Positions 7,432 through 17,877 are shown, counted from the first letter of the stretch. The stretch is 64,000 nucleotides of DNA from Bowmanella dokdonensis (GCF_017254865.1 NZ_JAFKCV010000013.1:1-64000), one strand, 5' to 3'. Numbers and translations: made by a program. The notes: generated from the letters alone by a model not told the origin.

Positions 7432-8235
7432 ATGTTAGAAATCAATGGCAACAGTTCCAACGCGTCTTTATTACAGCAGATCCAGAAGAAACAGGACAGC
7501 CTGTTTGAGAAGCTGGCGTCCGGCAAGCGTGTCAACAACGCAGCAGACGATGCCGCTGCGCAGCAGATTATTGACCGGCTGACCTCCCAGACCACGGGTT
7601 ACCGCCAGGCCTATAACAATGCTTATGACGGCGTATCCCTGGCCCAGGTGGCCGAGGGTGGCTTGTCTGGCATCAGCAGTGATGTTAACCGTATTCGCGA
7701 ATTGTCTGTCCAGGCCGGTAGCGGCATTCTGACCGACGGCGATCGCAAGGCGTTGCAAAAAGAAGTCTCCCAGTTGCAGGAGAATATCACCCGAACAATC
7801 GAACAGACGGAATTTGCAGGCAAGCCGCTGTTGAGCGGTGAAGGCAATATCGATTTTCTGGTAGGCTCAAACGGCGGTCAGTCCATCAGTGTGGGCACCA
7901 AGGACATAGCCGGTGGATTGAGTGATATTCTGAATGTGGATATCAGTACTGCTCAGGGTGCTGCCGATGCATTGGAAAGTGCAGATGCGGCGGTGGAGTA
8001 CGTCGGTTCCGCCCGGGCAGATTTGGGGGCTACCCAGAACCAGTTTGAAAGTGCCGCCCGTAACCTGGCCAATGCAGAGGTCAATGTGGCTTCCGCTCAG
8101 AGCCGGATCCAGGATTTGGATTATGCCCAGGCGTCTTCGGACAAAGCCACCAGCGATATCCAGAATCAGGCTGCCATTGCTGTTCAGTCACAGGCCAATC
8201 AGCAGCGTGGGCAGGTGCTGTCCTTACTAAGCTGA
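7432..8235 (+). CDS. Flagellin, divergent type
   Basis: A 267-residue flagellin. The N-terminal D0/D1 region shows LASGKRVNNAADDAAAQQI, LTSQ, NAYDGVSLAQVAEGG and RIRELSVQAGSG. The C-terminal region has SAQSRIQDLDYAQASSDKAT and ends ANQQRGQVLSLLS. The central variable domain is nearly absent. The start MLEINGNSSNASLLQQIQ differs from the usual MALTVNTN-SLNAQ opening, so this is a diverged subtype. A run of G (GGGGG) precedes the ATG. No clear sigma-54 or sigma-28 promoter was found in front of it. Its neighbours suggest it carries an unusual sugar (inference); the fliD, flaG and fliS genes that usually follow are missing here. Confidence 0.88.
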   Translation: MLEINGNSSNASLLQQIQKKQDSLFEKLASGKRVNNAADDAAAQQIIDRLTSQTTGYRQAYNNAYDGVSLAQVAEGGLSGISSDVNRIRELSVQAGSGILTDGDRKALQKEVSQLQENITRTIEQTEFAGKPLLSGEGNIDFLVGSNGGQSISVGTKDIAGGLSDILNVDISTAQGAADALESADAAVEYVGSARADLGATQNQFESAARNLANAEVNVASAQSRIQDLDYAQASSDKATSDIQNQAAIAVQSQANQQRGQVLSLLS

Positions 8236-8254
8236 TAGTTGAGGTTTCAGATAC

Positions 8255-8281
8255 AAAAAAGGGGCTGAGTCGCCCCTTTTT
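8255..8281. terminator. Bidirectional terminator, flagellin / KdsD genes
   Basis: A-rich arm 8256-8260 plus GGGGC (8261-8265), a 6-base loop, GCCCC (8272-8276) and a T run to 8281. It serves the flagellin on the plus strand and, because of the A run, the KdsD-like gene on the minus strand. Confidence 0.9.
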
Positions 8282-8297
8282 GCTGTGCGTAGCCAGG

Positions 8298-9227
<930 letters not shown>

Positions 9228-9548
9228 GCTTAATCTCGTGTCAGAATGGCCGTGGCCGGGAGTAGGGGCATTTTCGCAGAAGCAGGTGGTGCTTGTCTAA
9301 CCACATGCGCCTTCGGCACCACAACGAAAAGGATCTGTGGTGCTGGTGGAACTGCATATTATTTGAGCGAATCTTAACCTATTGATCATAAACCTGATTG
9401 ACCCGGTTGCGTATGGTGGGCTAATGGTTAAAATCCTAGGTATCAAATCGACTTTCACATCATGTGCGAAAGTTCTTCCGCCGGCCGGGCTACCTTGTCC
9501 GGTTTATTTTCAGCGTGGGTTGTCAACACAACTTGAGGTCGCCAGGGT
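9228..9548. other. Intergenic region upstream of flrA
   Basis: A 321-base gap between the divergent KdsD-like gene and flrA that must hold promoters for both. No sigma-54 (GG-N10-GC) or sigma-28 match was seen toward flrA. TTGACC near 9398 is followed at 17 bases by only a poor -10 (CTAATG). Several short GGTG/CACC inverted repeats occur near 9286-9345. No convincing open frame is present. Confidence 0.4.
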
Positions 9549-11006
9549 ATGAGTAACATTCTGATTATCAGTGGGCATGAATCCCGCCGGATAAGTCTTC
9601 AGACCATACTCACCTTTATGGGCGAAACCTGTGAGTGTGTTTTACCCCAGCAGGGGGAGGCGGCCATTGCCCGTCAGGGTGCTTACGATGCGGTCCTGCT
9701 GGATGCAGAAAATACCAGTATCAATCAGGCACTGCTCAGCAGATTCCCGGCCCAGCCTTTTATTTTGCTGGGTGCGGACACAACTCCGGCCAAGAGTAAT
9801 CTGGTGGGGGTGGTGGGCGAGCCCGTCACTTATCCACAACTCACGCAGATGCTGCACAGGTGCCAGGAGTACCTGCAACGACGTCCCGCCCAAATCGGCG
9901 TTCAGAATAAGACCAAGCTGTTCAGAAGCCTGATTGGCAAGAGCCCAGGTATTCAATTGGTTCGCCACATGATAGAGCAGGTGGCGCCCACCGATGCTAA
10001 TGTACTGGTACTGGGCGAGTCCGGTACGGGCAAAGAGGTGGTGGCGCGGAATGTCCATTACCTGTCCAATCGAAAAGACGGCCCCTTTATTCCGGTCAAC
10101 TGCGGTGCCATTCCTGGCGAGTTACTGGAAAGCGAACTGTTTGGCCATGAAAAAGGCGCCTTTACCGGTGCGGTCAGCAGTCGTAAGGGACGCTTCGAAC
10201 TGGCCGAGGGAGGGACGCTGTTTCTGGACGAAATCGGCGATATGCCCTTGCAGATGCAAGTCAAGTTGTTGCGGGTTCTGCAGGAGCGCAGTTATGAAAG
10301 GGTGGGCGGAACCAAGCCCATCCAGTGTAATGTCAGGGTGATTGCAGCGACCCACAGGGATCTGGAGAGCATGATCAATGACGGTAAGTTCCGCGAGGAT
10401 CTTTACTACCGTCTGAATGTATTCCCAATAGAGAGTCCCCCGCTCAGAGAGCGCCAGGAGGATATACCACTGCTGTTGCAGGAACTGGTTACCCGGGCGC
10501 TGAATGAGGGGGGCCGGACACTGAAATTTACCGAGGGTGCCCTGACCTCCCTGATGGAGCATCACTGGGCAGGCAACGTGCGTGAATTGTCTAATCTGGT
10601 TGAGCGCCTGTTGATTCTTTATCCGGATAAGGTGGTGGGAGTCAGCGACTTACCGCCCAAATATCAGCACCTCGAAGTCGACCCCTACCAGCCCGACTAC
10701 CCTGAGGAGCTGCTGGAGCGGGAAGCCATCAATGCCCTGTTCGGGGATTCGGCCAGTGACGATGAAACAGATGAACAGCCTGACGAGTTTTCGTCCTCAG
10801 CAGGATCCTCAGTCCCTCAGAGTCTCCCTGAGACAGGAATGAACCTTAAAGAGTACTTGGCAGATCTTGAAGTGAACCTGATCACCCAGGCATTGGAACA
10901 ACATCAATGGGTGGTGGCCAGAGCTGCAGAGACACTGGGCATGCGTCGCACCACCCTGGTGGAGAAAATGCGTAAGTACAATATGTCCAAGGACGAGTTG
11001 CCTTAA
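9549..11006 (+). CDS. flrA: Sigma-54-dependent flagellar master regulator FlrA/FleQ
   Basis: A 485-residue regulator. Residues 1-125 are a receiver-like FleQ N-terminal domain that lacks the full set of phosphorylation residues. About 130-370 is the AAA+ domain, with Walker A GESGTGKE, the sigma-54 contact loop GAFTGA and Walker [13 protein letters not shown] Fis-type helix-turn-helix closes the protein ([20 protein letters not shown]). FlrA starts the polar flagellar cascade and activates flrBC and other class II genes; FleQ relatives also sense c-di-GMP. Its position before flrB-flrC is the usual one. Confidence 0.95.
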   Translation: MSNILIISGHESRRISLQTILTFMGETCECVLPQQGEAAIARQGAYDAVLLDAENTSINQALLSRFPAQPFILLGADTTPAKSNLVGVVGEPVTYPQLTQMLHRCQEYLQRRPAQIGVQNKTKLFRSLIGKSPGIQLVRHMIEQVAPTDANVLVLGESGTGKEVVARNVHYLSNRKDGPFIPVNCGAIPGELLESELFGHEKGAFTGAVSSRKGRFELAEGGTLFLDEIGDMPLQMQVKLLRVLQERSYERVGGTKPIQCNVRVIAATHRDLESMINDGKFREDLYYRLNVFPIESPPLRERQEDIPLLLQELVTRALNEGGRTLKFTEGALTSLMEHHWAGNVRELSNLVERLLILYPDKVVGVSDLPPKYQHLEVDPYQPDYPEELLEREAINALFGDSASDDETDEQPDEFSSSAGSSVPQSLPETGMNLKEYLADLEVNLITQALEQHQWVVARAAETLGMRRTTLVEKMRKYNMSKDELP

Positions 11007-11096
11007 TATCCCTTGTAACTTGTCAGCCAGTCCGCCATTTTTCTGGCATTCACCAATTTGTCACATAACCTATTGAAATTAAAGTCAGAATAATTC

Positions 11097-11112
11097 TGGC
11101 ACGGTCTCTGCT
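11097..11112 (+). promoter_or_regulatory. Sigma-54 promoter of flrBC
   Basis: TGGCAC at 11097-11102, five bases, then CTGCT at 11108-11112. The invariant GG (11098-11099) and GC (11110-11111) are exactly 10 bases apart. It lies 48 bases before the flrB ATG. FlrA activates flrBC from such a promoter in Vibrio, which fits. Confidence 0.8.
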
Positions 11113-11160
11113 TTGCCTCTTTGTCGATTTTATCTGTCCAAGTTTTGACATGAGGTAGCA

Positions 11161-12276
11161 ATGGCAGCACATGGCCCATTGACAACAGAATCCCATGCCC
11201 TGGAAAACGTCAGCGTACCAGAGCCGCAGGAAATCCTGCGCCTGCAGCAGCAGGCTTCCCGTCTGGAGCATTTGCTTGAGGTGATGCCGGCCGGTGTGAT
11301 TGTGGTTGACGGCAAGGGACAGGTACGCCAGGCCAATCAACTGGCTATCGAATTGCTCGGCGAGCCCCTCGAAGGTGAGTCCTGGCGGACCATTATCCAG
11401 CGCTCGTTTAAGCCCCGGGCCGATGACGGCCATGAAGTGTCCCTGCACGACGGCCGCAAGGTAAAGTTATCCATCTGTCCCCTGGAGCTTGAGCCCGGAC
11501 AATTGATTGTGCTGACGGACCTGACCGAGACCCGACGTCTTCAACAGCAACTGAGCCATATGCAGAAACTTTCATCGCTGGGACGCATGGTGGCCTCGCT
11601 GGCCCACCAAATCAGGACCCCCCTCTCTGCTGCCATGCTGTATGGAGCAAACCTGCAGAATACCACCCTTACCCAGGAATCCCGCCACCAGTTTGCAGAC
11701 AAGCTGATGGCCAGGCTCAAGGATCTTGAGCAGCAGGTCAATGACATGCTGTTGTTTGCCAAAAGTGGCGAGCAGCAGGTGGTTTCCGAATTGTCGCTGC
11801 AAAGTCTGATGCTGGAAGTGGAGGCGGGTGCCGAAGCCATGCTGGGTTCCAGACAGGCCTGCATGCACCTGGATTTGCCAGAACCGGACATCCTGGTGCT
11901 GGGCAATAAAACAGCACTGGCCAGTGCGTTGCAAAACCTGATTCACAACAGCCTGCAGGCCAACCCGCAGGGTTGTATTATCCAGTTGCGGGCCCACCGT
12001 GACAGTCACAAGGCCAACACCGTGGTGTTGTCAGTGAGCGATAACGGACCGGGGATTCCAGGCGCCAAGCTGGCGCATATCTTCGATCCATTTTTCACTA
12101 CCAAGACTCAGGGAACCGGATTGGGGCTGGCGGTGGTCAAAGCCGTTGCCCAGTCCCATCAGGGGGCCGTGAAGGCCGCCAATACGCCGGAAGGGGGAGC
12201 CTGTTTTGAGATCCACCTGCCCATCTACCGTGAAGTGGAGAGTCTGCCACCATTATCCGCTGCGAGAAGGAGTTAA
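11161..12276 (+). CDS. flrB: Flagellar sensor histidine kinase FlrB/FleS
   Basis: A 371-residue cytoplasmic kinase without membrane segments. A PAS domain (about 35-125) leads to the dimerisation helix with phospho-acceptor His149 (SLAHQIRTPLS). The ATPase domain has the N-box LIHNSLQAN, G1 VSDNGPGIP, F-box FDPFFTTK and G2 GTGLGLAV. It phosphorylates FlrC in response to assembly of the early flagellar structures. The ATG at 11161 follows GAGGTAGCA, and flrC begins five bases after the stop. Confidence 0.93.
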   Translation: MAAHGPLTTESHALENVSVPEPQEILRLQQQASRLEHLLEVMPAGVIVVDGKGQVRQANQLAIELLGEPLEGESWRTIIQRSFKPRADDGHEVSLHDGRKVKLSICPLELEPGQLIVLTDLTETRRLQQQLSHMQKLSSLGRMVASLAHQIRTPLSAAMLYGANLQNTTLTQESRHQFADKLMARLKDLEQQVNDMLLFAKSGEQQVVSELSLQSLMLEVEAGAEAMLGSRQACMHLDLPEPDILVLGNKTALASALQNLIHNSLQANPQGCIIQLRAHRDSHKANTVVLSVSDNGPGIPGAKLAHIFDPFFTTKTQGTGLGLAVVKAVAQSHQGAVKAANTPEGGACFEIHLPIYREVESLPPLSAARRS

Positions 12277-12280
12277 TTCC

Positions 12281-13621
12281 ATGAGCATCAGTAAAGTCCT
12301 GATTGTCGAAGACGATGCCGGCCTGCGTGAGGCCCTGGTGGATACCTTGCTGCTGGGTGGCTATCAGATCCTGCAGGCAGACTGTGCCGAAACGGCCTTA
12401 TCCCTGCTGGGACAGGAAAACGTCGATTTGGTGGTCAGCGATATTCAGATGGGACAGATGTCAGGTCTGTCTCTGCTCAGAAGCATCAAACAGAAATATC
12501 CCCACCTGCCGGTGCTGTTGATGACGGCCTACGCCACTATCGACGATGCAGTTAAGGCAATGCGCGACGGCGCCACCGATTACCTGGCCAAGCCTTTCGC
12601 GCCTCAGGTGCTGTTGAACCTGGTGGGCCGCTATGCTCCGGCCAACAAGGTGGAGTCCTGCCAGCCGGTGGCGGCAGACCCGGTCAGCATCAAACTGCTG
12701 GAACTGGCAACCCGGGTTGCCCGGGCCGATGCTACCGTGATGGTATTGGGCCCCAGCGGATCAGGCAAGGAAGTGCTGGCCCGTTATATTCACGACCAGT
12801 CGCCCAGGGCCGAGCAGCCTTTTGTAGCGATCAACTGCGCGGCGATTCCAGAGAACATGCTGGAAGCCACCCTGTTTGGCTATGAAAAAGGGGCCTTTAC
12901 CGGGGCCCTGCAGGCTTGTCCCGGAAAGTTCGAACAGGCCCAGGGCGGTACCATATTGCTCGATGAGATCACTGAAATGGATCTCTCATTGCAGGCCAAG
13001 TTACTGCGTGTCCTGCAGGAAAAAGAAGTGGAACGCCTGGGCAGCCGCAAGACCGTGACCCTGGATGTAAGGGTACTGGCTACCAGCAACCGGGATCTGC
13101 GTCAGGCTGTACAGCGGGGCGACTTCCGTGAAGATCTCTACTACCGGCTCAATGTCTTTCCGCTCACCTGGTTGCCCCTCAATCAACGGCCTGGTGATAT
13201 CGTGCCCCTGGCTCAACACCTGATTGAGCGGCACAGTCAGAAATCCGGCAATAAGATTCCTGCACTGTCAGCGGCGGCCCGCAATAAATTGCAGCAATAT
13301 GCCTGGCCAGGCAATGTCAGGGAACTGGAAAATGTTATTCAACGAGCCCTGATCCTGGCCATGAATGAGCAGATTGATGCCTCTGACCTGATGCTGGAAA
13401 GTGATATTCCGATCCATCAGGAGGAGCCTGAGTCTTCTGAGGCTGAGGGCGGCAAACTGGGTATGGAGTTGCAATATCAGGAGCATCAGATCATTCTGGA
13501 TACCCTCAAGTCCTGTAACGGCAGTCGTAAAGCTGTTGCAGACAAGCTGGGTATCAGCCCACGCACCCTGCGCTACAAACTGGCCAGAATGCGTGAAGTG
13601 GGTATCGAAGTCCCTGCGTAA
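12281..13621 (+). CDS. flrC: Sigma-54-dependent response regulator FlrC/FleR
   Basis: A 446-residue regulator read from the ATG at 12281, which follows AAGGAG; an in-frame start 75 bases upstream lies inside flrB and is unlikely. The receiver domain has Asp11/Asp12 and phosphorylation site Asp54 (VVSDIQM). The AAA+ domain has GPSGSGKE, GAFTGA and GGTILLDEITE, and the Fis-type DNA-binding helix is at the end (ADKLGISPRTLRYKLARM). Phospho-FlrC with sigma-54 turns on the basal body and hook genes, starting with fliE just downstream. Confidence 0.95.
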   Translation: MSISKVLIVEDDAGLREALVDTLLLGGYQILQADCAETALSLLGQENVDLVVSDIQMGQMSGLSLLRSIKQKYPHLPVLLMTAYATIDDAVKAMRDGATDYLAKPFAPQVLLNLVGRYAPANKVESCQPVAADPVSIKLLELATRVARADATVMVLGPSGSGKEVLARYIHDQSPRAEQPFVAINCAAIPENMLEATLFGYEKGAFTGALQACPGKFEQAQGGTILLDEITEMDLSLQAKLLRVLQEKEVERLGSRKTVTLDVRVLATSNRDLRQAVQRGDFREDLYYRLNVFPLTWLPLNQRPGDIVPLAQHLIERHSQKSGNKIPALSAAARNKLQQYAWPGNVRELENVIQRALILAMNEQIDASDLMLESDIPIHQEEPESSEAEGGKLGMELQYQEHQIILDTLKSCNGSRKAVADKLGISPRTLRYKLARMREVGIEVPA

Positions 13622-13631
13622 ATTTTATAGG

Positions 13632-13724
13632 GTGACGAGTAACAGGTAACGAGTAACTTGGTTGCTTGACAAGTTACGGAGATTGCTACCATTTCCGTCA
13701 CCCGTCACCCGTCACCCGTCAAGT
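13632..13724. repeat. Heptanucleotide repeat pair between flrC and fliE
   Basis: Left arm: four 7-mers of type GTNACNN at 13632-13659 (GTGACGA, GTAACAG, GTAACGA, GTAACTT). Right arm: GTCACCC three times at 13697-13717, then GTCAAGT. The left arm opens with GGTGAC and the right with GTCACC, so the arms are inverted and could pair. Related arrays occur at 25346-25378 and 31291-31325. Confidence 0.8.
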
Positions 13725-13792
13725 TGCGCCAAAATCCCGTCAAACCTCTAACCAATATGCGTAAGTCGTTGAAAAGTATATTAAAAATATTG

Positions 13793-13808
13793 TGGCACTG
13801 GTATTGCT
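13793..13808 (+). promoter_or_regulatory. Sigma-54 promoter of the fliE operon
   Basis: TGGCAC (13793-13798), TGGTA, then TTGCT (13804-13808) is a near-consensus sigma-54 site with the GG/GC pair 10 bases apart. It is 46 bases before the fliE ATG and should be activated by FlrC. An ATG in frame upstream of fliE (13815) lies right at the expected transcription start and was not used. Confidence 0.88.
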
Positions 13809-13853
13809 TTAGTCTTGGCAGATAGCTTAATTACAAGCGGTGTGAGAATTCCC

Positions 13854-14180
13854 ATGGATATAAAAGCCCAATCATTGTTCAGCGAAATGCAGTCTCTGGC
13901 CAAGCAGGCCAACGTAGGACTGGAACAGGCGCAGCCGCTGGTAACCAATCCCAGTTCGCAGAATTTTGGCGATATGCTTAAGAATGCCCTGGATACGGTC
14001 AATGACCTGGGATACGCCTCCAAGGACAAACAAGTTGCCTTTGAAATGGGCGACAAGAGCCTGAGTCTGGTGGACGTGATGGTCGCCAAGGAAAAAGCGG
14101 GTATTGCCTTTGAAGCCACCGTCCAGGTGCGCAACAAAGTGCTTGAGGCCTACAAGACCATTATGAACATGCCGGTGTAA
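13854..14180 (+). CDS. fliE: Flagellar hook-basal body protein FliE
   Basis: 108 residues, the normal length for FliE. It joins the MS ring to the rod in the periplasm. The conserved C-terminal part is clear: FGDMLKNALDTVNDLGYASK, then LVDVMVAKEKAGIAFEATVQ and VRNKVLEAYKTIMNMPV. I start at the ATG at 13854 (protein MDIKAQSLFSEMQS) because the family starts there and the sigma-54 promoter lies just upstream. fliF follows after 14 bases. Confidence 0.95.
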   Translation: MDIKAQSLFSEMQSLAKQANVGLEQAQPLVTNPSSQNFGDMLKNALDTVNDLGYASKDKQVAFEMGDKSLSLVDVMVAKEKAGIAFEATVQVRNKVLEAYKTIMNMPV

Positions 14181-14194
14181 TGAGGAAATAAGCT

Positions 14195-15892
14195 GTGGCC
14201 GAACCAACTGGTACCGAACTCGCCCTGTCTGGCGGTAACGCCGACAACGATAATACGCCGGAGCAACGTTCCGGATTTATGGAAGGATTTGGCGGCGTGG
14301 ATATGCTGCGCCAGATCACCCTGATCGTCGCCCTGGTGATCTGTGTGGCTATTGCCGTATTTATCGTGATCTGGGCCCAGGAGCCCGATTACCGGCCCCT
14401 GGCCAAGATGCCCACCGAAGAACTGATCCAGACCCTCGATTATCTGGACCAGAACCAGATCGACTACCGACTGGACGGAGACGTCATTTATGTCAATGAG
14501 GCCCAATACCAGAACATCAAACTGGGTATGGCGCGCCAGGGTATCAGCCAGGAACAAAGTGCCGGCACGGATATCATCATGCAGGACATGGGGTTTGGCG
14601 TCAGCCAGCGGGTGGAGAAGGAACGTCTCAAGCATGCGCGTGAACAGCAGATTGCGCGTACTATAGAGGAAATCAGCGCCATTTCCCGCGCCAATGTATT
14701 GTTGGCCGTACCCAGGGAGAGCGTGTTCGCCCGGGTAGAGAAAAAACCCAGCGCTACCGTGGTGCTGACGCTTCGCCGCGGATCGGTGCTCTCCGCCGAA
14801 GAAGTGGATGCCGTAGTGGACATCGTCTCATCAGCCGTACAGGGGATGGAGCCCAGCCGGGTCACTGTAACGGATAATAACGGCCGGTTGCTCAACTCCG
14901 GGTCCCAGGACTCGCTGGCCGCACGCTCGCGTAAGGAATATGAAATAGAACAGGCCCGCGAAAACGAGTACCTGCAGAAAATTGACTCTATTCTGATCCC
15001 GGTCCTGGGGCTGGGTAACTATACCGCCCAGGCGGATGTCAGCATGGATTTTACCGCCGTCGAGCAGACCCAGAAGCGATATAATCCGGACTTGCCCGCC
15101 GTGCGCAGTGAGATGACGATAGAGGACAATTCAGTAGGGGGCGTGGCGGCCGGTATACCAGGTGCCCTGAGCAATCAGCCGCCTCTCGAGTCCAATATTC
15201 CCGAGCAGGCCAGCGGCAACGCCGGACAGGGCGTTACTCCGGGACGTACTCACAAAGAGGCGACCCGCAACTACGAGTTGGATACCACCATCAGCCATAC
15301 CAAGCAGCAGACAGGGGTCATTCGCCGCCTGAGTGTGTCGGTGGCGGTGGATCATGTACAACAGACCGCCGAAGATGGCACAACCACCAGTGTGCCCATG
15401 AGCCAGGAACAACTGCTGAATATTCGTCGCCTGTTGCAAGGCGGCATCGGTTTCGATGTAACCCGGGGTGACTCCCTGGAAGTGGTCAGTATTCCTTTCA
15501 GCCGCCTTGGCGACGTCGCTATTGCCGAAACCCCGCTCTGGGAAGAAGACTGGTTTATGCGTGCTCTGCGTCTGCTGGTGGGTGGTCTGGTAATCATGAC
15601 CTTGATCGTCTTTATCGTCAGGCCCATGCTTAAGAGACTGATTTATCCTGAGGATACCCGTGAAGCCGATGCATTTGATGCTGACTCCGGACTGGATCTG
15701 GGCGATGAAACCATCAGTATGTTGTCTCAGGAATTTGATGAAGGGCAGGTTGGCTTTGCAGCGGACGGTTCTCTGATGCTGCCGGACCTGCATAAAGATG
15801 AGGACGTTCTCAAGGCCGTCCGCGCCCTAGTGGCCAACGAACCAGAATTGTCAGCCCAGGTCGTCAAGGGCTGGCTGATGCAGGATGAATAA
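14195..15892 (+). CDS. fliF: Flagellar MS-ring protein FliF
   Basis: 565 residues, a usual FliF length. A first membrane segment lies near residues 45-65 (ITLIVALVICVAIAVFIVIW) and a second near 455-475 (LLVGGLVIMTLIVFIVRPML), with the large periplasmic ring-building part between. The C-terminal cytoplasmic tail (LVANEPELSAQVVKGWL) binds FliG. The start is GTG at 14195 after GAGGAAAT. fliG begins two bases after the stop. Confidence 0.96.
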   Translation: MAEPTGTELALSGGNADNDNTPEQRSGFMEGFGGVDMLRQITLIVALVICVAIAVFIVIWAQEPDYRPLAKMPTEELIQTLDYLDQNQIDYRLDGDVIYVNEAQYQNIKLGMARQGISQEQSAGTDIIMQDMGFGVSQRVEKERLKHAREQQIARTIEEISAISRANVLLAVPRESVFARVEKKPSATVVLTLRRGSVLSAEEVDAVVDIVSSAVQGMEPSRVTVTDNNGRLLNSGSQDSLAARSRKEYEIEQARENEYLQKIDSILIPVLGLGNYTAQADVSMDFTAVEQTQKRYNPDLPAVRSEMTIEDNSVGGVAAGIPGALSNQPPLESNIPEQASGNAGQGVTPGRTHKEATRNYELDTTISHTKQQTGVIRRLSVSVAVDHVQQTAEDGTTTSVPMSQEQLLNIRRLLQGGIGFDVTRGDSLEVVSIPFSRLGDVAIAETPLWEEDWFMRALRLLVGGLVIMTLIVFIVRPMLKRLIYPEDTREADAFDADSGLDLGDETISMLSQEFDEGQVGFAADGSLMLPDLHKDEDVLKAVRALVANEPELSAQVVKGWLMQDE

Positions 15893-15894
15893 CC

Positions 15895-16950
15895 ATGGCT
15901 ACCAAACAAGTTGCCCAAGTCCAGGAACAGGCCGAACCCACAGGCTATGATGTCAGTAAGCTTGAAGGTGTCGAGAAGGCTGCCATCCTGCTGCTGAGCC
16001 TGTCGGAGGAAGATGCCGCGCAGATCCTCAAGCACCTGGAACCCAAGCAGGTGCAGAAACTGGGTTCAGCCATGGCCAGCATGGAAGACATGACCCAGAA
16101 CAAGATCACCGCGGTGCACAAACATTTTATCGAGGAGATCCAGAACTACAGTACCATCGGCTTCCAGAGCCAGGAGTTTGTCAGAAAAGCCCTGACGGCA
16201 GCATTAGGTGAAGATAAAGCCGCCAATCTGATAGACCAAATCCTGATGGGGGGCGGCGCCAAAGGTCTGGATTCACTCAAATGGATGGATTCCAAGCAGG
16301 TGGCCAGCATCATCCGTAACGAACACCCGCAGATCCAGACTATCGTGTTGTCTTACCTGGATGCCGAACAATCTGCGGAGATCATCGCCCAGTTCCCGGA
16401 GAAGGTCCGCCTGGATCTGATGATGCGAATCGCCAATCTGGAAGAAGTCCAGCCAGCAGCCTTGCAGGAGTTGAACGAAATCATGGAGAAACAATTTGCC
16501 GGTCAGGCCGGTGCCCAGGCAGCCAAGATGGGCGGCCTGAAGTCGGCCGCCGACATCATGAACTACCTGGACACCAATATCGAAGGTCAGTTAATGGATG
16601 CCATCCGCGAGCAGGACGAAGAGATGAGCCAGCAGATCCAGGATCTGATGTTCGTGTTCGACAACCTGGCGGATGTGGACGACCGGGCGATCCAGACCAT
16701 TTTGCGCGAAGTACAGCAGGATGCCCTGCTCAAGGCCATCAAGGGCGCCGACGACGAGGTCAAGGAGAAGATCACCAAGAACATGTCCAAACGGGCGGCA
16801 GAAATGCTGCTCGACGACCTGGAGGCCATGGGCCCGGTGCGTATCAGCGAAGTGGAAGCCGCGCAGAAGGAAATCCTCTCTGTGGCCCGTCGCCTGGCCG
16901 ACGCGGGCGAAATCATGCTCGGTGGCGGCGGTGGCGACGAGTTCCTGTAA
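15895..16950 (+). CDS. fliG: Flagellar motor switch protein FliG
   Basis: 351 residues. The N-terminal FliF-binding domain (LEGVEKAAILLLSLSEEDAA), the middle EHPQ motif (NEHPQIQTIVLSYL) and the C-terminal torque helix with charged residues (RAIQTILREVQQDALLKAIK) are present, followed by the typical GPVRISEVEAAQKEIL. It is about 15 residues longer than E. coli FliG at the N-terminus. It works in the C-ring with FliM and FliN, encoded downstream. Confidence 0.97.
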   Translation: MATKQVAQVQEQAEPTGYDVSKLEGVEKAAILLLSLSEEDAAQILKHLEPKQVQKLGSAMASMEDMTQNKITAVHKHFIEEIQNYSTIGFQSQEFVRKALTAALGEDKAANLIDQILMGGGAKGLDSLKWMDSKQVASIIRNEHPQIQTIVLSYLDAEQSAEIIAQFPEKVRLDLMMRIANLEEVQPAALQELNEIMEKQFAGQAGAQAAKMGGLKSAADIMNYLDTNIEGQLMDAIREQDEEMSQQIQDLMFVFDNLADVDDRAIQTILREVQQDALLKAIKGADDEVKEKITKNMSKRAAEMLLDDLEAMGPVRISEVEAAQKEILSVARRLADAGEIMLGGGGGDEFL

Positions 16951-16968
16951 CCTTTGTCTGGACAATGA

Positions 16969-17754
16969 ATGAGCGCATCCAAGATCCACAAATACGGCAG
17001 TCAGGACAAAGTCCGCTCCTGGGATTTGCCCTTTGTTGAAGACGAGGGCACCCGGGAACCGGATAAAACCAACGCCATCAACAAGACCAGTGACTGGAAG
17101 TATGAACCTCCAGAGGCTGAAGAGGAGATTCTGCCCCCTACCGCCGAAGAGATAGAGGCTATCCGCCAATCCGCTTATCAGGAAGGGCTGGAACAGGGGC
17201 TGAGCGAAGGACGGCAGAAAGGCCACCAGGAAGGTTTTGAGCAGGGCATGGCGCAGGGCACCGAGCAGGGGCTGGAATCAGGCCGGGCCGAAGGTCTGGC
17301 AGCGGCAAAAGATCAGATTGATGAAGCGGCTGCCCTGTGGAAATCCCTGGCGGAGAAGCTGACCAAACCGGTAGCGCAGGTGGACCAGGAGCTGGAAACA
17401 GAGTTGGTCCAACTGGCGGTGTCCCTGGCCAGGGCCGTGATTCGTGCAGAAGTACAGACCAATGAGAAAATCATTTCCCAGGCCCTCAGCGAAGGCCTCA
17501 AAGTACTCCCCATCGGGGAGAAACGTTACCAGTTGCACATGAATCCCCAGGATATCGAATTGCTCAAAGGACATATTCCGGAGCAGGAGATTGAGTCGCA
17601 TCACTGGCAGTTTATCGAGGCGCCTGGTATGCAGCGCGGCGGCTGTGACATAGTCACACAAACCAATGCCGTTGATGTGACCATCGAGAGGCGGGTCAGA
17701 CAGGTGTTGGACAAGTTCTTGCTGGAACAGGGATTGTCATCCCATGAGGATTGA
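16969..17754 (+). CDS. fliH: Flagellar export ATPase regulator FliH
   Basis: 261 residues. Residues about 65-107 hold the signature series of GxxxG repeats (YQEGLEQGLSEGRQKG, HQEGFEQGMAQGTEQG, LESGRAEG) that forms the FliH stalk helix. The C-terminal half (LVQLAVSLARAVIRAEVQ to the CDI motif) binds FliI. FliH holds the ATPase at the export gate and restrains it. A 123-base gap with a dispersed repeat separates it from fliI. Confidence 0.93.
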   Translation: MSASKIHKYGSQDKVRSWDLPFVEDEGTREPDKTNAINKTSDWKYEPPEAEEEILPPTAEEIEAIRQSAYQEGLEQGLSEGRQKGHQEGFEQGMAQGTEQGLESGRAEGLAAAKDQIDEAAALWKSLAEKLTKPVAQVDQELETELVQLAVSLARAVIRAEVQTNEKIISQALSEGLKVLPIGEKRYQLHMNPQDIELLKGHIPEQEIESHHWQFIEAPGMQRGGCDIVTQTNAVDVTIERRVRQVLDKFLLEQGLSSHED

Positions 17755-17789
17755 GCAGCAGTTTTTCGCTTCTGAGTGAACAGCTAATT

Positions 17790-17856
17790 GTTATCCCGAA
17801 GTAATTTTTGGAACTCGTACAAAAAACGAAGGTGCTGAAACGAGCTCAGCATGACA
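17790..17856. repeat. Dispersed intergenic repeat between fliH and fliI
   Basis: GTTATCCCGAAG at the left and GAAGGTGCTGAAACGAGCTC followed by AGCATGACA at the right resemble the mobile intergenic repeats with GTCATCCCGAA / TTCAGCATGACA ends found in many proteobacteria. The right end supplies an ATG (17851) in frame with fliI, but its ribosome-site spacing is poor. Only one copy is in the window, so the family cannot be proved here. Confidence 0.5.
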
Positions 17857-17877
17857 GCCCAAGGTGAGTATGCCCTC

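Noticed and set aside
9398..9426. TTGACC-N17-CTAATG as the flrA promoter
   Set aside because: The -10 element is too poor to support.
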